Origin: Alphaproteobacteria bacterium
GTDB lineage: Bacteria > Pseudomonadota > Alphaproteobacteria > Micropepsales > Micropepsaceae
Direction of reading: 5' to 3'
Length of the DNA: 17,153 bases
Assembly: GCA_015654715.1 (NCBI GenBank)
Contig: JAATGK010000285.1
Span: forward strand, 1 to 17,153
Shown here: in pieces, positions 6,803-15,047 of the stretch
Layout: the number at the start of each line of letters is the position of its first letter
Position numbering within the stretch: the stretch's first letter is position 1
Position numbers and translations under genes: made by a program
The notes under the pieces: model-generated
The model's input: only the letters and a program-made list of their open reading frames with translations
Database searches by the model: none
What the model was told of the DNA's origin: nothing

Positions 6803-9754
6803 TCAGAACTTCGCCCTGATGCCGAACGAGATCAGGCGCCCGATCGTGCCGCCATTGGTGTAGCCAATCCCTGATCCCGAGTTGGAATAGGGCGGATCGG
6901 CGTCGAGTACGTTGTCGATGTTGAGCGTCAGCTCGGTGTCTTTGATCACCGCAAGTTGGCCCAGATCCGCACTGAAGTAGAGGTCTACCGTTGTAAAGGA
7001 ATCCACCCGCGTCTGGTGATAAAGCGAGTTGAGCGTGGAGGAAGACGGCACGTCGTAACCAGCGCTGTACTTCACCGCCATGCTCCCGGTGTACGGTCCG
7101 GACATGAGGCCCAGCATGGCGATGGCGCCGAGAGGTGAAGTCGTTCCGTTCGAGAGATAATCGACAAACCCGGAGCCCGAAATCAGCTGCTGGTCGCGCT
7201 GCAGCTTGTAGCTGCCCGATACGCTACCGAACAGCGTGCCGAACGGCACGTCATGGGCATAGGATGCATTGAAGTCGAGGCCCGCCGCCGTGACAGCCCC
7301 GATGTTATGCAGCCGCGCATCAATGAAGATATAGGGCGATGCGCCGTTGGCATAAAGTGACGACAGGCTTGTGATTCCAGTGAGCGGAACGCCGGCCAGC
7401 AGGCCCTGAAGCTGCACCAAAGTCGGATTGATGATGTAAGTGCTCGACCAAGCCGCATTGGAGAAATAGTCCGGCGCACCGGGGTGTACGATGTCGACAA
7501 TGTTCTTGTAGCTCGTCCACCAGTACGTCAAGTCGAGCTTGAGGTTGGGGATCTCGTTCGGCTGATAGTCGCCGCCGATCGAGTACATATTGGCGGTTTC
7601 AGGCTTGAGATCGTCTCCCGCGCCGGACACGTAGACCGTCTTGCGCATTAAATTCATCAGGTCAACGAGCGGGTTGCCACTGGGCTTGTAGTACGGGCTG
7701 ACTGGCAGGGCCTGGACGTAGGTGGAGATAGTGTTGTTGTTATCTGCCAGGCCCGGCGCATGGAATGCCGTCTGATAGCTGGCGCGGATGCTGAGATCGT
7801 CGATCGGCTTGTAAGTCAGGCCGTAGCGCGGATTGGTGGTGCCGCCGAAATCGCTGTAGTGGTCGTACCGCACAGAAGCGGTAACATCGAGCGATTTCAC
7901 CAACGGCAAGGCGTTGGCCTCGCCGATGATCGGAACCAGAACTTCGGAAAAGCCTGCGTAAGACCAGCGGCTGACCGTCTGGTTTACCGGATCAAGATTT
8001 TGGCCGATCGGGCCGGTGGAGTTGGAGACCTGTAGCGAGTCACGCTTGTACTCCGATCCTACCGCCAGCTTTACCTCGCCACCCGGCAAGGTGAACAAGG
8101 ATCCGTCGGCGACCAACCGGCCCACTTCGAGGGTTTGCGTGCCACGACCGTCCAGTTCCCAGTTCTTGATTTTGGCGAGGACAGAAGCATCTGTCATCGA
8201 GGTATCGTAAGGATTAAGTGCGGTGTCTATGGTCGTGCCAGCTAGAGCAGCGGCTTCAGCTTGGGGATTGATGACAGCGCGATTCTCAACATGAGCGAAG
8301 CTTTCGCCATAGTTGAATTCTGCCACAATCCGCCAATTCCCATCCACATCCCAGGTCAGTTTGGGTGTGAGGCCATAGGACGTAAAATGATGCGGGCTGA
8401 CGGCCGGTCCAAGCGAACGGTCATAGGACCATGTAACCGGCTCGGATGTTGCTGTGCCGACCGGATGAAAGTAGGGATTGGCGCTGGTGATGGTTCCCGA
8501 GCTTTGGACCGCATCATACAGGCCCGAATAGCCGTAGACTGTCGTATTGCGCGACGTCCAATGCGCGTCCATCGTGAACTGTAACGATGGCGTCAATTTC
8601 TGTTCGATATAGCCGAAAACCGCATTGCGCGTTTCCCGCGGATAGATGCTGAGGTTATTCGTGGTGTCGCAAGTATTCTGGGTCCCGACGCCAAAGTCCG
8701 GAGCCGCGTAATTCACGCTTCCGAGCGCGATATTGCCGTAACCGCAATAGGTCTGCAGGCTGTTCGGCCCGCCATGCGCGGTATGGTTCATCGTGACATA
8801 ATCGCGATCCTTGCCGAACACCGGGTCGTGATAGGCGTGCGAGAAGCTGACAACAGCTGATCCGCCCTCCCACGACGTACCCGCTGTGGCGTCGTAGGTG
8901 AGCATATTATAGTGATCTGCGTTGCCGTATTTGGCACGCAGCTGCACACCGTCGAAACTGGTTCGGGTGACGAAATTGATCACGCCACCGATGGCATCCG
9001 AACCGTAGGTGGCCGAACCGCCGTCGGGAAGCACGTCGACCCTCTCGATGATGTCGGTTGGGATCATGCTGGGATCGACCGCGGTCTGCAGGACGCCTTC
9101 GCCGACGATGCGATGTCCGTTCAGCATCACCAGGGTGCCCGAACCTTGGATTCCGAGACCGCGGAGGTTTACCGGCGTCGTTGGCGAACCCCAGTCAGCA
9201 TTCGGTGACTGGATGGTATTGAACGACTGGACCTGGGGAATCGTATTGAGCAATTCCGGAGCCGACGTGACGCCGAGTTTTGCGATGTCTTCCTGGGTCA
9301 CCTGCAGAAGCTTCGAACCCGTTGGCGCCGCAACGCCGTGCATCAGGGTGCCGGTGACGACGATAGTTTCCAGTGACTCGCCGGTGTCAGCGGGTGGCGG
9401 GCCCTCGCTCCGCAGGCTTTCCGCTTTTTTTTGGCGAATCACCACCATAATGACGCCGGCCCTACTGCGGTCGGCGTGCAAGTCGGTGCCCTTCAAAAGT
9501 AAGTCGAGTGCCTGTTCGCTGGTGAAACGGCCGTGAAGTGCTATTGCACTCCGGTCGCCGACTACATCGTCGGAAAACACGATCTGTTGCGATGAAGCGG
9601 CGGAAAAGTCCTTGAGCGCTTGAGTGAGCTTTTCGGCCGGAATGTCGAATTCATAAACCGGCGCGCCTTGTGCGAAGCTCGGTCCGGATACAAACAAGAG
9701 ACCGGCCAATGCCGATCCGAGTAACAATGCCCCTCGGCGGTTGCGAGTGTCCAT
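6803..9754 (-). CDS. TonB-dependent outer-membrane receptor with STN signalling domain
   Basis: The 983-residue protein has a signal peptide ending at SFA near residue 28. An STN domain follows at about 33-106 (YEFDIPAEKLTQALKDFSAASSQQIVFSDD onward), then a TonB box-like ETIVVTG at 129-135. The plug runs about 147-265, including NLRGLG near 196-201, VLPDGGSATYGSDAIGGVINFVTR near 241-264, and the beta-barrel ends in a terminal phenylalanine (GIRAKF). It should import a large or scarce ligand across the outer membrane using TonB energy. The STN domain marks it as a transducer that signals ligand binding to a FecR-type protein, and exactly such a gene lies 113 bases upstream. From the neighbours the ligand is probably a rhamnose-containing oligosaccharide or glycoside rather than an iron chelate, but that is inference. 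The start is supported by AAGGGG (complement of 9761-9766) six bases before the ATG. Confidence 0.95.
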   Translation of the reverse strand: MDTRNRRGALLLGSALAGLLFVSGPSFAQGAPVYEFDIPAEKLTQALKDFSAASSQQIVFSDDVVGDRSAIALHGRFTSEQALDLLLKGTDLHADRSRAGVIMVVIRQKKAESLRSEGPPPADTGESLETIVVTGTLMHGVAAPTGSKLLQVTQEDIAKLGVTSAPELLNTIPQVQSFNTIQSPNADWGSPTTPVNLRGLGIQGSGTLVMLNGHRIVGEGVLQTAVDPSMIPTDIIERVDVLPDGGSATYGSDAIGGVINFVTRTSFDGVQLRAKYGNADHYNMLTYDATAGTSWEGGSAVVSFSHAYHDPVFGKDRDYVTMNHTAHGGPNSLQTYCGYGNIALGSVNYAAPDFGVGTQNTCDTTNNLSIYPRETRNAVFGYIEQKLTPSLQFTMDAHWTSRNTTVYGYSGLYDAVQSSGTITSANPYFHPVGTATSEPVTWSYDRSLGPAVSPHHFTSYGLTPKLTWDVDGNWRIVAEFNYGESFAHVENRAVINPQAEAAALAGTTIDTALNPYDTSMTDASVLAKIKNWELDGRGTQTLEVGRLVADGSLFTLPGGEVKLAVGSEYKRDSLQVSNSTGPIGQNLDPVNQTVSRWSYAGFSEVLVPIIGEANALPLVKSLDVTASVRYDHYSDFGGTTNPRYGLTYKPIDDLSIRASYQTAFHAPGLADNNNTISTYVQALPVSPYYKPSGNPLVDLMNLMRKTVYVSGAGDDLKPETANMYSIGGDYQPNEIPNLKLDLTYWWTSYKNIVDIVHPGAPDYFSNAAWSSTYIINPTLVQLQGLLAGVPLTGITSLSSLYANGASPYIFIDARLHNIGAVTAAGLDFNASYAHDVPFGTLFGSVSGSYKLQRDQQLISGSGFVDYLSNGTTSPLGAIAMLGLMSGPYTGSMAVKYSAGYDVPSSSTLNSLYHQTRVDSFTTVDLYFSADLGQLAVIKDTELTLNIDNVLDADPPYSNSGSGIGYTNGGTIGRLISFGIRAKF

Positions 9755-9867
9755 GCGATTCCCCTTTGTGCCATCGGCTGCTTTGCTTGCGCAGCTCGTC
9801 TGTCAGCACTTAGTACGGTTCACATCGAGGAACTCGCACAAGACTCTTCAAAAAAAATCACAATCGC
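9755..9867 (-). other. Intergenic gap between fecR-like gene and TonB receptor
   Basis: These 113 bases carry the receptor's Shine-Dalgarno sequence (9761-9766), the CGTACT promoter signature (9812-9837), and an eight-base A-run on the plus strand at 9850-9857, which is a T-run on the transcribed sense strand just after the fecR-like stop. The T-run follows only a weak imperfect stem (around CGTTCATGAGCG), so it may be a poor terminator for sigma-fecR, or an A-tract upstream of the receptor promoter. Confidence 0.5.
9812..9837 (-). promoter_or_regulatory. Candidate ECF sigma promoter of the TonB receptor
   Basis: On the minus strand GCGAGTTC is followed after 12 bases by CGTACT (then AAGTG), about 57 bases before the receptor ATG. 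The same pair of boxes at the same spacing precedes the GH3 gene and the plus-strand esterase. CGTA-type minus-10 elements are known for several ECF sigma factors. Assignment to the neighbouring sigma factor is inference. Confidence 0.55.
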
Positions 9868-10887
9868 TCATGAACGCTTCAAAAGTATGACGTGATTGTC
9901 GGCTGAAGTACTCGCCGTCACGGGGAAGTAACTCGTCACGGCATCGATGAAAGCACCTACATCACCGGCATTGAACACACCGCTGATGCGCAAATTGGCA
10001 ACCTCAGGTTCGACCGTGACCGCGCGATTCGTATAACGGTTGACGCGTTCGATGGCCTCGCATAGAGGCTCATTATTGAAGACCAGGCGGCCGGTCTCCC
10101 ATGCCGTCACCACCGGAAGATCGGCCGGACGGATGACGGGGCGCGCATTCTCCTTCATCACGAGTTCCTGACCGGCGATCAAAGACGTCGGCTTAGGCGA
10201 CGGCGCCTCGTTTGCTCTGGTCGTGGCCGGCGGCGGAGAAGACTTCACCACGACTCGCCCTTCGATCAGGGTCACCAGCACCTTCGCCTGCAGCCGCTCG
10301 ACATTGAATGACGTACCAACTGCAACCACAGTGTCGCTGCCGGCGGTCACGGTGAACGGACGGTTCACGTCATGTGCCACATCGAAGCGGGCCCGGCCCC
10401 GTTCCAGCACGAGGCGGCGCAAAGCCTTGGAATACTCCACACGCACGGCAGTGTTGGAATCGAGCGAAAGACGCGATCCGTCATTCAGCGTCACACCCCG
10501 ACGCTCGCCGATGCCGGTGACGAATTCGACCGACCCGAACATGTATTGCCACGTCCCGATACCGGCCATTGCTACAACAAGGAGGCTAGCCGCCAGCGTC
10601 CCTAGAATCTGACGCCGCGACAAAATCCAATGACGCGAGGCGGCGCGAGCGCGATGAAGCGCGTCGCGGCGAATGGCGATAATCTCTGGTGCCGCCGTAA
10701 AATCGTCGAATACAGCCCAGGTCGAGGACACGCGCGCATAAGCATCCTGGTTGGCGCGTTCCGCGAACCAAGTTTGGAATTCTGCCGAACTGGTAACGCT
10801 CTCATCTTCTTCAACGCGCAGACGCCAAGCCGCCGCCGCCTCCAAACGGGCATCGTCATCATTCACATTGAAACCAAGCGCACTCAC
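9868..10887 (-). CDS. FecR-family transmembrane sigma regulator (anti-sigma/signal transducer)
   Basis: The 339-residue protein has the FecR layout. A cytoplasmic N-terminal sigma-interacting region comes first (AAAWRLRVEEDE near 18-28, EFQTWFAERANQDAYARVSSTWA near 36-58). One transmembrane segment spans about 94-115. The periplasmic FecR domain follows (GERRGVTLNDGSRLSLDSNTAV near 127-148, PFTVTAGSDTVVAVGTSFNV near 177-196), and a C-terminal STN-like region runs about 265-325 (LVFNNEPLCEAIERVNRYTNRAVTV onward). In characterised systems such a protein receives the signal from the receptor STN domain and frees or activates the ECF sigma factor. The start is GTG at 10887, overlapping the sigma stop as GTGA, so the two are translationally coupled. 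Iron-citrate FecR is the best-known relative, but the setting here argues for a glycan signal. Confidence 0.92.
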   Translation of the reverse strand: MSALGFNVNDDDARLEAAAAWRLRVEEDESVTSSAEFQTWFAERANQDAYARVSSTWAVFDDFTAAPEIIAIRRDALHRARAASRHWILSRRQILGTLAASLLVVAMAGIGTWQYMFGSVEFVTGIGERRGVTLNDGSRLSLDSNTAVRVEYSKALRRLVLERGRARFDVAHDVNRPFTVTAGSDTVVAVGTSFNVERLQAKVLVTLIEGRVVVKSSPPPATTRANEAPSPKPTSLIAGQELVMKENARPVIRPADLPVVTAWETGRLVFNNEPLCEAIERVNRYTNRAVTVEPEVANLRISGVFNAGDVGAFIDAVTSYFPVTASTSADNHVILLKRS

Positions 10888-11429
10888 GGCCGTACAAACC
10901 TCTTGCTCAAATGTGCGATCGCCTTCAACACGTGTTTCTCAACGGCACTCAGCGACAGGCCGTACAACGACGCAATTTCATGCTGCTTCATCTTCTCAAT
11001 GCGATATAACACGAAGATGTCGCGCGTCCGCTCGCTCAATTCTCCCAATGCCGCCAAAACATCTTGCAGCGTCTCCTTACCCAATAATACGCGCTCGGGA
11101 CTGATTTCCTCAATCAATTCGCGTGCCAGCGGCGCCGCCGAGCCGTCCAGGTCGGCGCGACTCTCCGTCAACCTCACGGCTTTCTGACGTGCCCGGTCAC
11201 GCAGCAAATTGGCCGCGGCGGTAAAGACATAAGCTTTCGCGCGCGGCACATCGATGATTTCCAGATTGCGCAGGATGCGCAAGAAAACCTCCTGGGTGAG
11301 GTCTTCGGCTTCGGCCCGGTCGCCAACCCGCCTCAGGAAATAGGCAATCAGCGGGAGACGAAAACTCGCGTCGAGCTCAGCGCGAAATCGCTCCTGCGAC
11401 ACCTGCGAAACTTCGGATAGCATAACCAC
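10884..11429 (-). CDS. FecI-like ECF RNA polymerase sigma factor
   Basis: The 181-residue protein has sigma region 2 at about 15-85 (LIAYFLRRVGDRAEAEDLTQEVFLRILRN, then AKAYVFTAAANLLRDRARQ) and region 4 at about 118-178 (LGELSERTRDIFVLYRIEKMKQHEIASLYGLSLSAVEKHV). There is no long extension, which is typical of the FecI-like group. It would direct RNA polymerase to the receptor promoter and possibly to the other promoters carrying the CGTACT signature. I favour the GTG at 11429 because AGGGGAGG (complement of 11437-11444) lies seven bases before it. The in-frame ATG at 11423 would have 13-base spacing. The gene overlaps the fecR-like gene by four bases. Confidence 0.94.
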   Translation of the reverse strand: MVMLSEVSQVSQERFRAELDASFRLPLIAYFLRRVGDRAEAEDLTQEVFLRILRNLEIIDVPRAKAYVFTAAANLLRDRARQKAVRLTESRADLDGSAAPLARELIEEISPERVLLGKETLQDVLAALGELSERTRDIFVLYRIEKMKQHEIASLYGLSLSAVEKHVLKAIAHLSKRFVRP

Positions 11430-11568
11430 CCAGCTACCTCCCCTGACCCTGCAATGGTACCGGATTGGCTCCGAGTTTGATGGGGCCGCTACGAAAATAA
11501 ATTCGATGCGTCGTGATGCGGTTTTCTGCGGATAGACCGTATAAGTAACTTGTGCACGCTCCTAGATA
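11430..11568 (-). other. Intergenic gap upstream of the sigma gene
   Basis: These 139 bases should hold the sigma-fecR promoter. The AT-rich part (minus-strand GTTACTTATACGG near 11535-11547 and GAATTTATTTTCGTAGC near 11488-11504) contains possible minus-10 elements, but no hexamer pair is convincing. The exact CGTACT signature is absent. TTTCGTAGC (complement of 11488-11496) also occurs upstream of the minus-strand esterase. No clear terminator for the GH3 gene was seen. Confidence 0.4.
11437..11444 (-). promoter_or_regulatory. Ribosome-binding site favouring GTG start of the sigma gene
   Basis: AGGGGAGG on the minus strand lies seven bases before the GTG at 11429 but 13 bases before the ATG at 11423. 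The spacing therefore favours the GTG start. Confidence 0.65.
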
Positions 11569-13812
11569 TCACGGCTTGAGTGTAGCGCCAGAAAGTTCAA
11601 CCTTACCGTTCAACCGCACGTCTTCGGACGATGCGCCGACCGCCACGGCGTAGGACCCCGCCGACAGATGCCAGCCGTCAGGATTTTCCCGGAAGGCAGC
11701 CAGGATGCGCGGTTCGCTTATCACCGTCACGTCACGCATTTCGCCGGGCTTCAATTCGACCCTGGCCCAGCCGACGAGCCGTTTGACCGCCGTGCCGCCC
11801 GGCGGAACGGCATAGACTTGTGCCGTTTCCGAGCCCGCACGCTTGCCGGTGTTCATCACCGTAAAACGCACCGTTAAAGCCCCCCCACCCTCCAGCTTGA
11901 GGCCACCATAGGAGAATTGGGTATAGGACAAGCCGTGCCCGAAGGGGAAAAGCGGTTTGCTACCCTTCTTGTCGAACCAGCGATATCCGATATCAGCGCC
12001 TTCGAAAGCGTCGCCATTGACCGGCGGGGGCACCGTGCCGGGTGCATAGGGATTGGTCGTTGTGCCCTTGCCGACGATCTCGGGATGCGCCAACTGGTAC
12101 TCGCCTGCCGGAAAACTCACCGGCAAACGACCCGACGGATTGACCGTGCCGAACAGGATGTTCGCGATTGCGATCCCGCCGCGATTGCCCGAATACCAAG
12201 CCTCCACGACCGCTGGAACGGCATTGAGCCAAGGCATCAATATCGGACCGCCCGTCTGTAGAACGACGATCGTGTGCCGGTTGGTGGCCGCGACCGCCGC
12301 GATCATATCGTTCTGACCGTCAGGGAGCGAAAGGTCCAAAACATCTTCGGACTCCCGCATCCACTGATTGGCGAACACGATCACGATGTCCGAGGATTTT
12401 GCCAATCGCACCGCTTCGGCGATATCCTTGCCGTTGGCGAAACGTACCCTTGCCGCACGGGCCAGACGCTTGATTTCGGCCAGAGGCGAAGGCGGGTCGA
12501 ATACCATCGCCGGCTGGCGCACCCAGCCGAGACCGGGGAATTTGAATGCCGGTCCGCCAACAGGAACTTCGGTTTCCGGTGTGTCGCCGATCGGAATGAC
12601 TTGGGACGAACCACCGCCAGACAACACCCCAAGATCGGCATGACCGCCAATCACGGCAATGCTTTTCGCATTCGCAGCCAATGGCAAGACACCGGTGTTC
12701 TTCAGCAGAACAATCCCCTGTTCGGCGGCGCGTTGCACGATCTCTGCGTGACGTTTGAGGTCGGTCGGTGCCTTTTGCGGCGGATTATCGATGACGCCAG
12801 CGGCAAAGGCACTGCGCAGGATGCGCTGAACCATGTCGTCGAGGCGGGCTTGGCTGACCTTGCGCTCGGCCACGGCGACTTTGAGCGGCTCGCCGAAAAA
12901 ATCGGCGCTGTCGGCGAGAAACGCCGATTCCTGGTCAAGGCCCGCATTGGCCGCATCCACCGTGGAATGCACCGCCCCCCAATCGGACATCACCCAGCCC
13001 GGAAAGCTCCAATCCTGTTTCAGCACTTTGGTGAGCAAGTAGGAGTTCTCGCAGCCGTAGACCCCATTCACCCGGTTGTAGGAGCACATCACCGCACCGG
13101 CATTGGAACGTTCGATCGCCAGTTCGAAGGCTAACAGATCGGATTCCCGCGCCGCTGACCAGGCGATATTGGCGCTGATCGACGTGCGCGCCGTCTCCTG
13201 AAAATTAAGGGCATAATGCTTGACCGTCGAAACGACACCTTGCGCCTGAGTCCCGCGCACTTCCTCGCCGACGATGATACCTGCCAGGAGAGGATCTTCT
13301 CCGGCATATTCAAAGCTTCTTCCCCCGCGCGGTTCGCGCGTCAGGTTCATGGCACCGCCAAGCACCACATTGAAGCCCTTGTCGCGGGTTTCCCGCCCGA
13401 GCACCGAGCCTACCTCAAACGCCAGTGCGGGATTGAACGTCGCCGCGGTCGCAAGGCCGGACGGCAAGGCAGTCGCCGTGTCGCCTTCGCGCATGTGCCG
13501 GTGGTTGGCGATGCCGAGGCCAGCATCGGTTTCCTTGAGCGCGGGAATCCCCAGGCGGGTGATGGGCGGAATGTAGCCTGCCGAATTCGGCAGATCCGCG
13601 ATCCATTCTTGTGGGATATGCTGAATCCCGTTCAGATTACCGCCGTAATAGCCATGGACGTAGCGAAGCTTCTCTTCCTGCGTTAGTTCTTTTACCACCA
13701 ACGCGGCCCGCGCATCCGGCGAGAGCGCTCTGTCAATCCACGGCCGGTCCGCAGCCGAGGCCGCCATGGCGATGACAACCGCGAACGCGCAACCCACGAC
13801 GACTCTGGCCAT
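11569..13812 (-). CDS. Secreted glycoside hydrolase family 3 beta-glycosidase (probable beta-glucosidase)
   Basis: The 747-residue protein has a signal peptide of about 21 residues (ending ASAAD). The GH3 barrel carries GRSFEYAGEDPLLAG near 164-178, KHYALNFQET near 198-207 and GWVMSDWGAVHS near 272-283, with D277 as the expected nucleophile. The second sandwich domain has RESEDVLDLSLPDGQ near 486-500, where E487 or E489 is a likely acid/base, and PFGHGLSYTQF near 623-633. The C-terminus is a fibronectin III-like domain (about 640-742). Such enzymes remove terminal beta-glucose or similar residues; the exact sugar cannot be read from sequence. Together with GH106 it suggests a substrate with both rhamnose and glucose. 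A promoter-like box sits 27 bases before the ATG, so it may be transcribed separately from the esterase gene 54 bases upstream. Confidence 0.93.
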   Translation of the reverse strand: MARVVVGCAFAVVIAMAASAADRPWIDRALSPDARAALVVKELTQEEKLRYVHGYYGGNLNGIQHIPQEWIADLPNSAGYIPPITRLGIPALKETDAGLGIANHRHMREGDTATALPSGLATAATFNPALAFEVGSVLGRETRDKGFNVVLGGAMNLTREPRGGRSFEYAGEDPLLAGIIVGEEVRGTQAQGVVSTVKHYALNFQETARTSISANIAWSAARESDLLAFELAIERSNAGAVMCSYNRVNGVYGCENSYLLTKVLKQDWSFPGWVMSDWGAVHSTVDAANAGLDQESAFLADSADFFGEPLKVAVAERKVSQARLDDMVQRILRSAFAAGVIDNPPQKAPTDLKRHAEIVQRAAEQGIVLLKNTGVLPLAANAKSIAVIGGHADLGVLSGGGSSQVIPIGDTPETEVPVGGPAFKFPGLGWVRQPAMVFDPPSPLAEIKRLARAARVRFANGKDIAEAVRLAKSSDIVIVFANQWMRESEDVLDLSLPDGQNDMIAAVAATNRHTIVVLQTGGPILMPWLNAVPAVVEAWYSGNRGGIAIANILFGTVNPSGRLPVSFPAGEYQLAHPEIVGKGTTTNPYAPGTVPPPVNGDAFEGADIGYRWFDKKGSKPLFPFGHGLSYTQFSYGGLKLEGGGALTVRFTVMNTGKRAGSETAQVYAVPPGGTAVKRLVGWARVELKPGEMRDVTVISEPRILAAFRENPDGWHLSAGSYAVAVGASSEDVRLNGKVELSGATLKP

Positions 13813-13839
13813 TCCACTATCCCTTTTCGACGCCTACCT

Positions 13840-13865
13840 AGTACGAGCGTGCGGACGATTTCCGC
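13840..13865 (-). promoter_or_regulatory. Candidate ECF sigma promoter of the GH3 gene
   Basis: On the minus strand GCGGAAAT is followed after 12 bases by CGTACT (then AGGTAG), beginning only one base after the stop codon of the upstream esterase gene and ending 27 bases before the GH3 ATG. Box sequence and spacing match the sites upstream of the TonB receptor and the plus-strand esterase. GGAAAT also resembles the minus-35 element of the E. coli fecA promoter. Confidence 0.55.
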
Positions 13866-13866
13866 G

Positions 13867-14913
13867 TCAGTATTTGGTGGGCTTGAGGTGGTGCGACCAG
13901 AAGCGCCCGACCTCGGCCAAAGCCGCTTTTTGCTCGGGCGTGTTCACCATGTAGGCCTGGAAGACGTGCGCCATACCTTCATAGACATCGAGCTCGGCAA
14001 CACCGCCCGCGTTCTTAACGGCTTGATAAAGCCGTACGGAATCGCTGAGCAGTACCTCCTTGGTGCCGACCTGGATCAGCGTCGGCGGAAAGCCTTTGGA
14101 AAAATCACCAAAGATCGGCGAGACATAAGGGTTCTTCCATTCGCTGCGTGGCGCGTAGGCCTCAAGGCCCGGCGCGATGTCAATTTCGTCGATGGCAGGA
14201 TCAGCAGCCCGCAAGGTCATGTTGGTATCGCCCGGCTGGCCAAGATCGACACAGGGCGAAAACAAAACCAGCGCTCCCGGCAGCGGTAAACCCTGGTCGC
14301 GCAGTTTCAGAACGCTGGCGGGAATGATATTTCCACCAGCCGAATCGCCCAACATTCCGATACTGTCCGGCCGATAACCTTGTTGCAGCAGGGCGCGGTA
14401 AACAGCCACCACCTGATCGGTGACGCGCTTCCAATCGCCGTTCGGCACGGTGGCGTAGTCGACCGAGAGAATCCGCTTGCCGGTAGCGAGCGCAATCATG
14501 GCGTCCATCGACACCGACGAGCGGGCCGAACCGAGATAAAAACCGCCGCCGTGAACGCGCACAATCACCGTGCCGTCGTCATGATATTGCGGCGGACGGG
14601 TTTCCACGATCCCGACGCCACCGAGCGTTGTCTCGGTAATGGCGACGTTCTGTGCCTTTAAATTGGCTTCGCTGGCGGCGATCGAACCGGCCACGTCGGC
14701 ATCATGTAATTTTTGAAAATCGGCAGCGGTCTTCGGATTGTTATGCTTGTCCCAACGGCCTTTCACATGTGGCAGCATTCGTTGGTAGACCGCTTGCGCC
14801 TCAGGCGAGACGGTTTTCGGCACATATTCGCGAAGATCCTGGGGCGTGTCTGCAGCCGACGCCGCCGCTAACACGAATAACATGGTCGCCGCCGCAAACA
14901 TCCACTGACGCAT
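13867..14913 (-). CDS. Secreted alpha/beta hydrolase, hormone-sensitive-lipase-type esterase
   Basis: The 348-residue protein starts with a signal peptide (about 1-21, ending ASAAD). HGGGF at 121-125 is the oxyanion-hole motif of the HSL (type IV) family and GDSAGG at 189-194 carries nucleophile S191. H316 in EGMAHVF is the likely triad histidine. At the usual triad-acid place there is GTKEVLLSD, so E286 rather than the usual aspartate may serve, with D291 as an alternative. The enzyme probably hydrolyses small acyl esters outside the cytoplasm, perhaps acetyl or phenolic esters on the glycan; the substrate is unknown. It is a clear paralog of the divergently transcribed esterase at 15054. 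GGGAGGA (complement of 14921-14927) precedes the ATG by seven bases. The GH3 gene follows 54 bases downstream. Confidence 0.9.
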   Translation of the reverse strand: MRQWMFAAATMLFVLAAASAADTPQDLREYVPKTVSPEAQAVYQRMLPHVKGRWDKHNNPKTAADFQKLHDADVAGSIAASEANLKAQNVAITETTLGGVGIVETRPPQYHDDGTVIVRVHGGGFYLGSARSSVSMDAMIALATGKRILSVDYATVPNGDWKRVTDQVVAVYRALLQQGYRPDSIGMLGDSAGGNIIPASVLKLRDQGLPLPGALVLFSPCVDLGQPGDTNMTLRAADPAIDEIDIAPGLEAYAPRSEWKNPYVSPIFGDFSKGFPPTLIQVGTKEVLLSDSVRLYQAVKNAGGVAELDVYEGMAHVFQAYMVNTPEQKAALAEVGRFWSHHLKPTKY

Positions 14914-14977
14914 TGTACTTTCCTCCCACGCGATTGTTTTGGCGCCAAGTGAGCATTGTTTGTCGGGCTACGAAAGT

Positions 14978-14996
14978 ATTCAGAAAGCGGCTGAAT
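14978..14996. repeat. Inverted repeat, possible operator
   Basis: ATTCAG at 14978-14983 and CTGAAT at 14991-14996 are perfect inverted arms around a seven-base spacer, in the middle of the divergent promoter region and eight bases left of the right-facing promoter signature. Its size and symmetry suit a dimeric repressor or activator site, but no matching regulator gene is in the window. Confidence 0.4.
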
Positions 14997-15003
14997 CACT
15001 CAT

Positions 15004-15029
15004 GCGGATTCTACGTCCTCGACCGTACT
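15004..15029 (+). promoter_or_regulatory. Candidate ECF sigma promoter of the plus-strand esterase
   Basis: GCGGATTC is followed after 12 bases by CGTACT, ending 24 bases before the ATG at 15054. It is the third copy of the box pair found upstream of the TonB receptor and the GH3 gene, here on the opposite strand. Confidence 0.55.
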
Positions 15030-15042
15030 GTCCAGAAACTAT

Positions 15043-15047
15043 GGAGG
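15043..15047 (+). promoter_or_regulatory. Ribosome-binding site fixing the start of the plus-strand esterase
   Basis: GGAGG lies six bases before the ATG at 15054, where the encoded protein begins with a typical signal peptide. This decides against the much longer open frame that begins at 14652 inside the divergent neighbour. Confidence 0.8.

Noticed and set aside
9850..9857. Rho-independent terminator after the fecR-like gene
   Set aside because: The eight-base T-run is preceded only by a weak imperfect stem; an A-tract near the receptor promoter is an equally good explanation.
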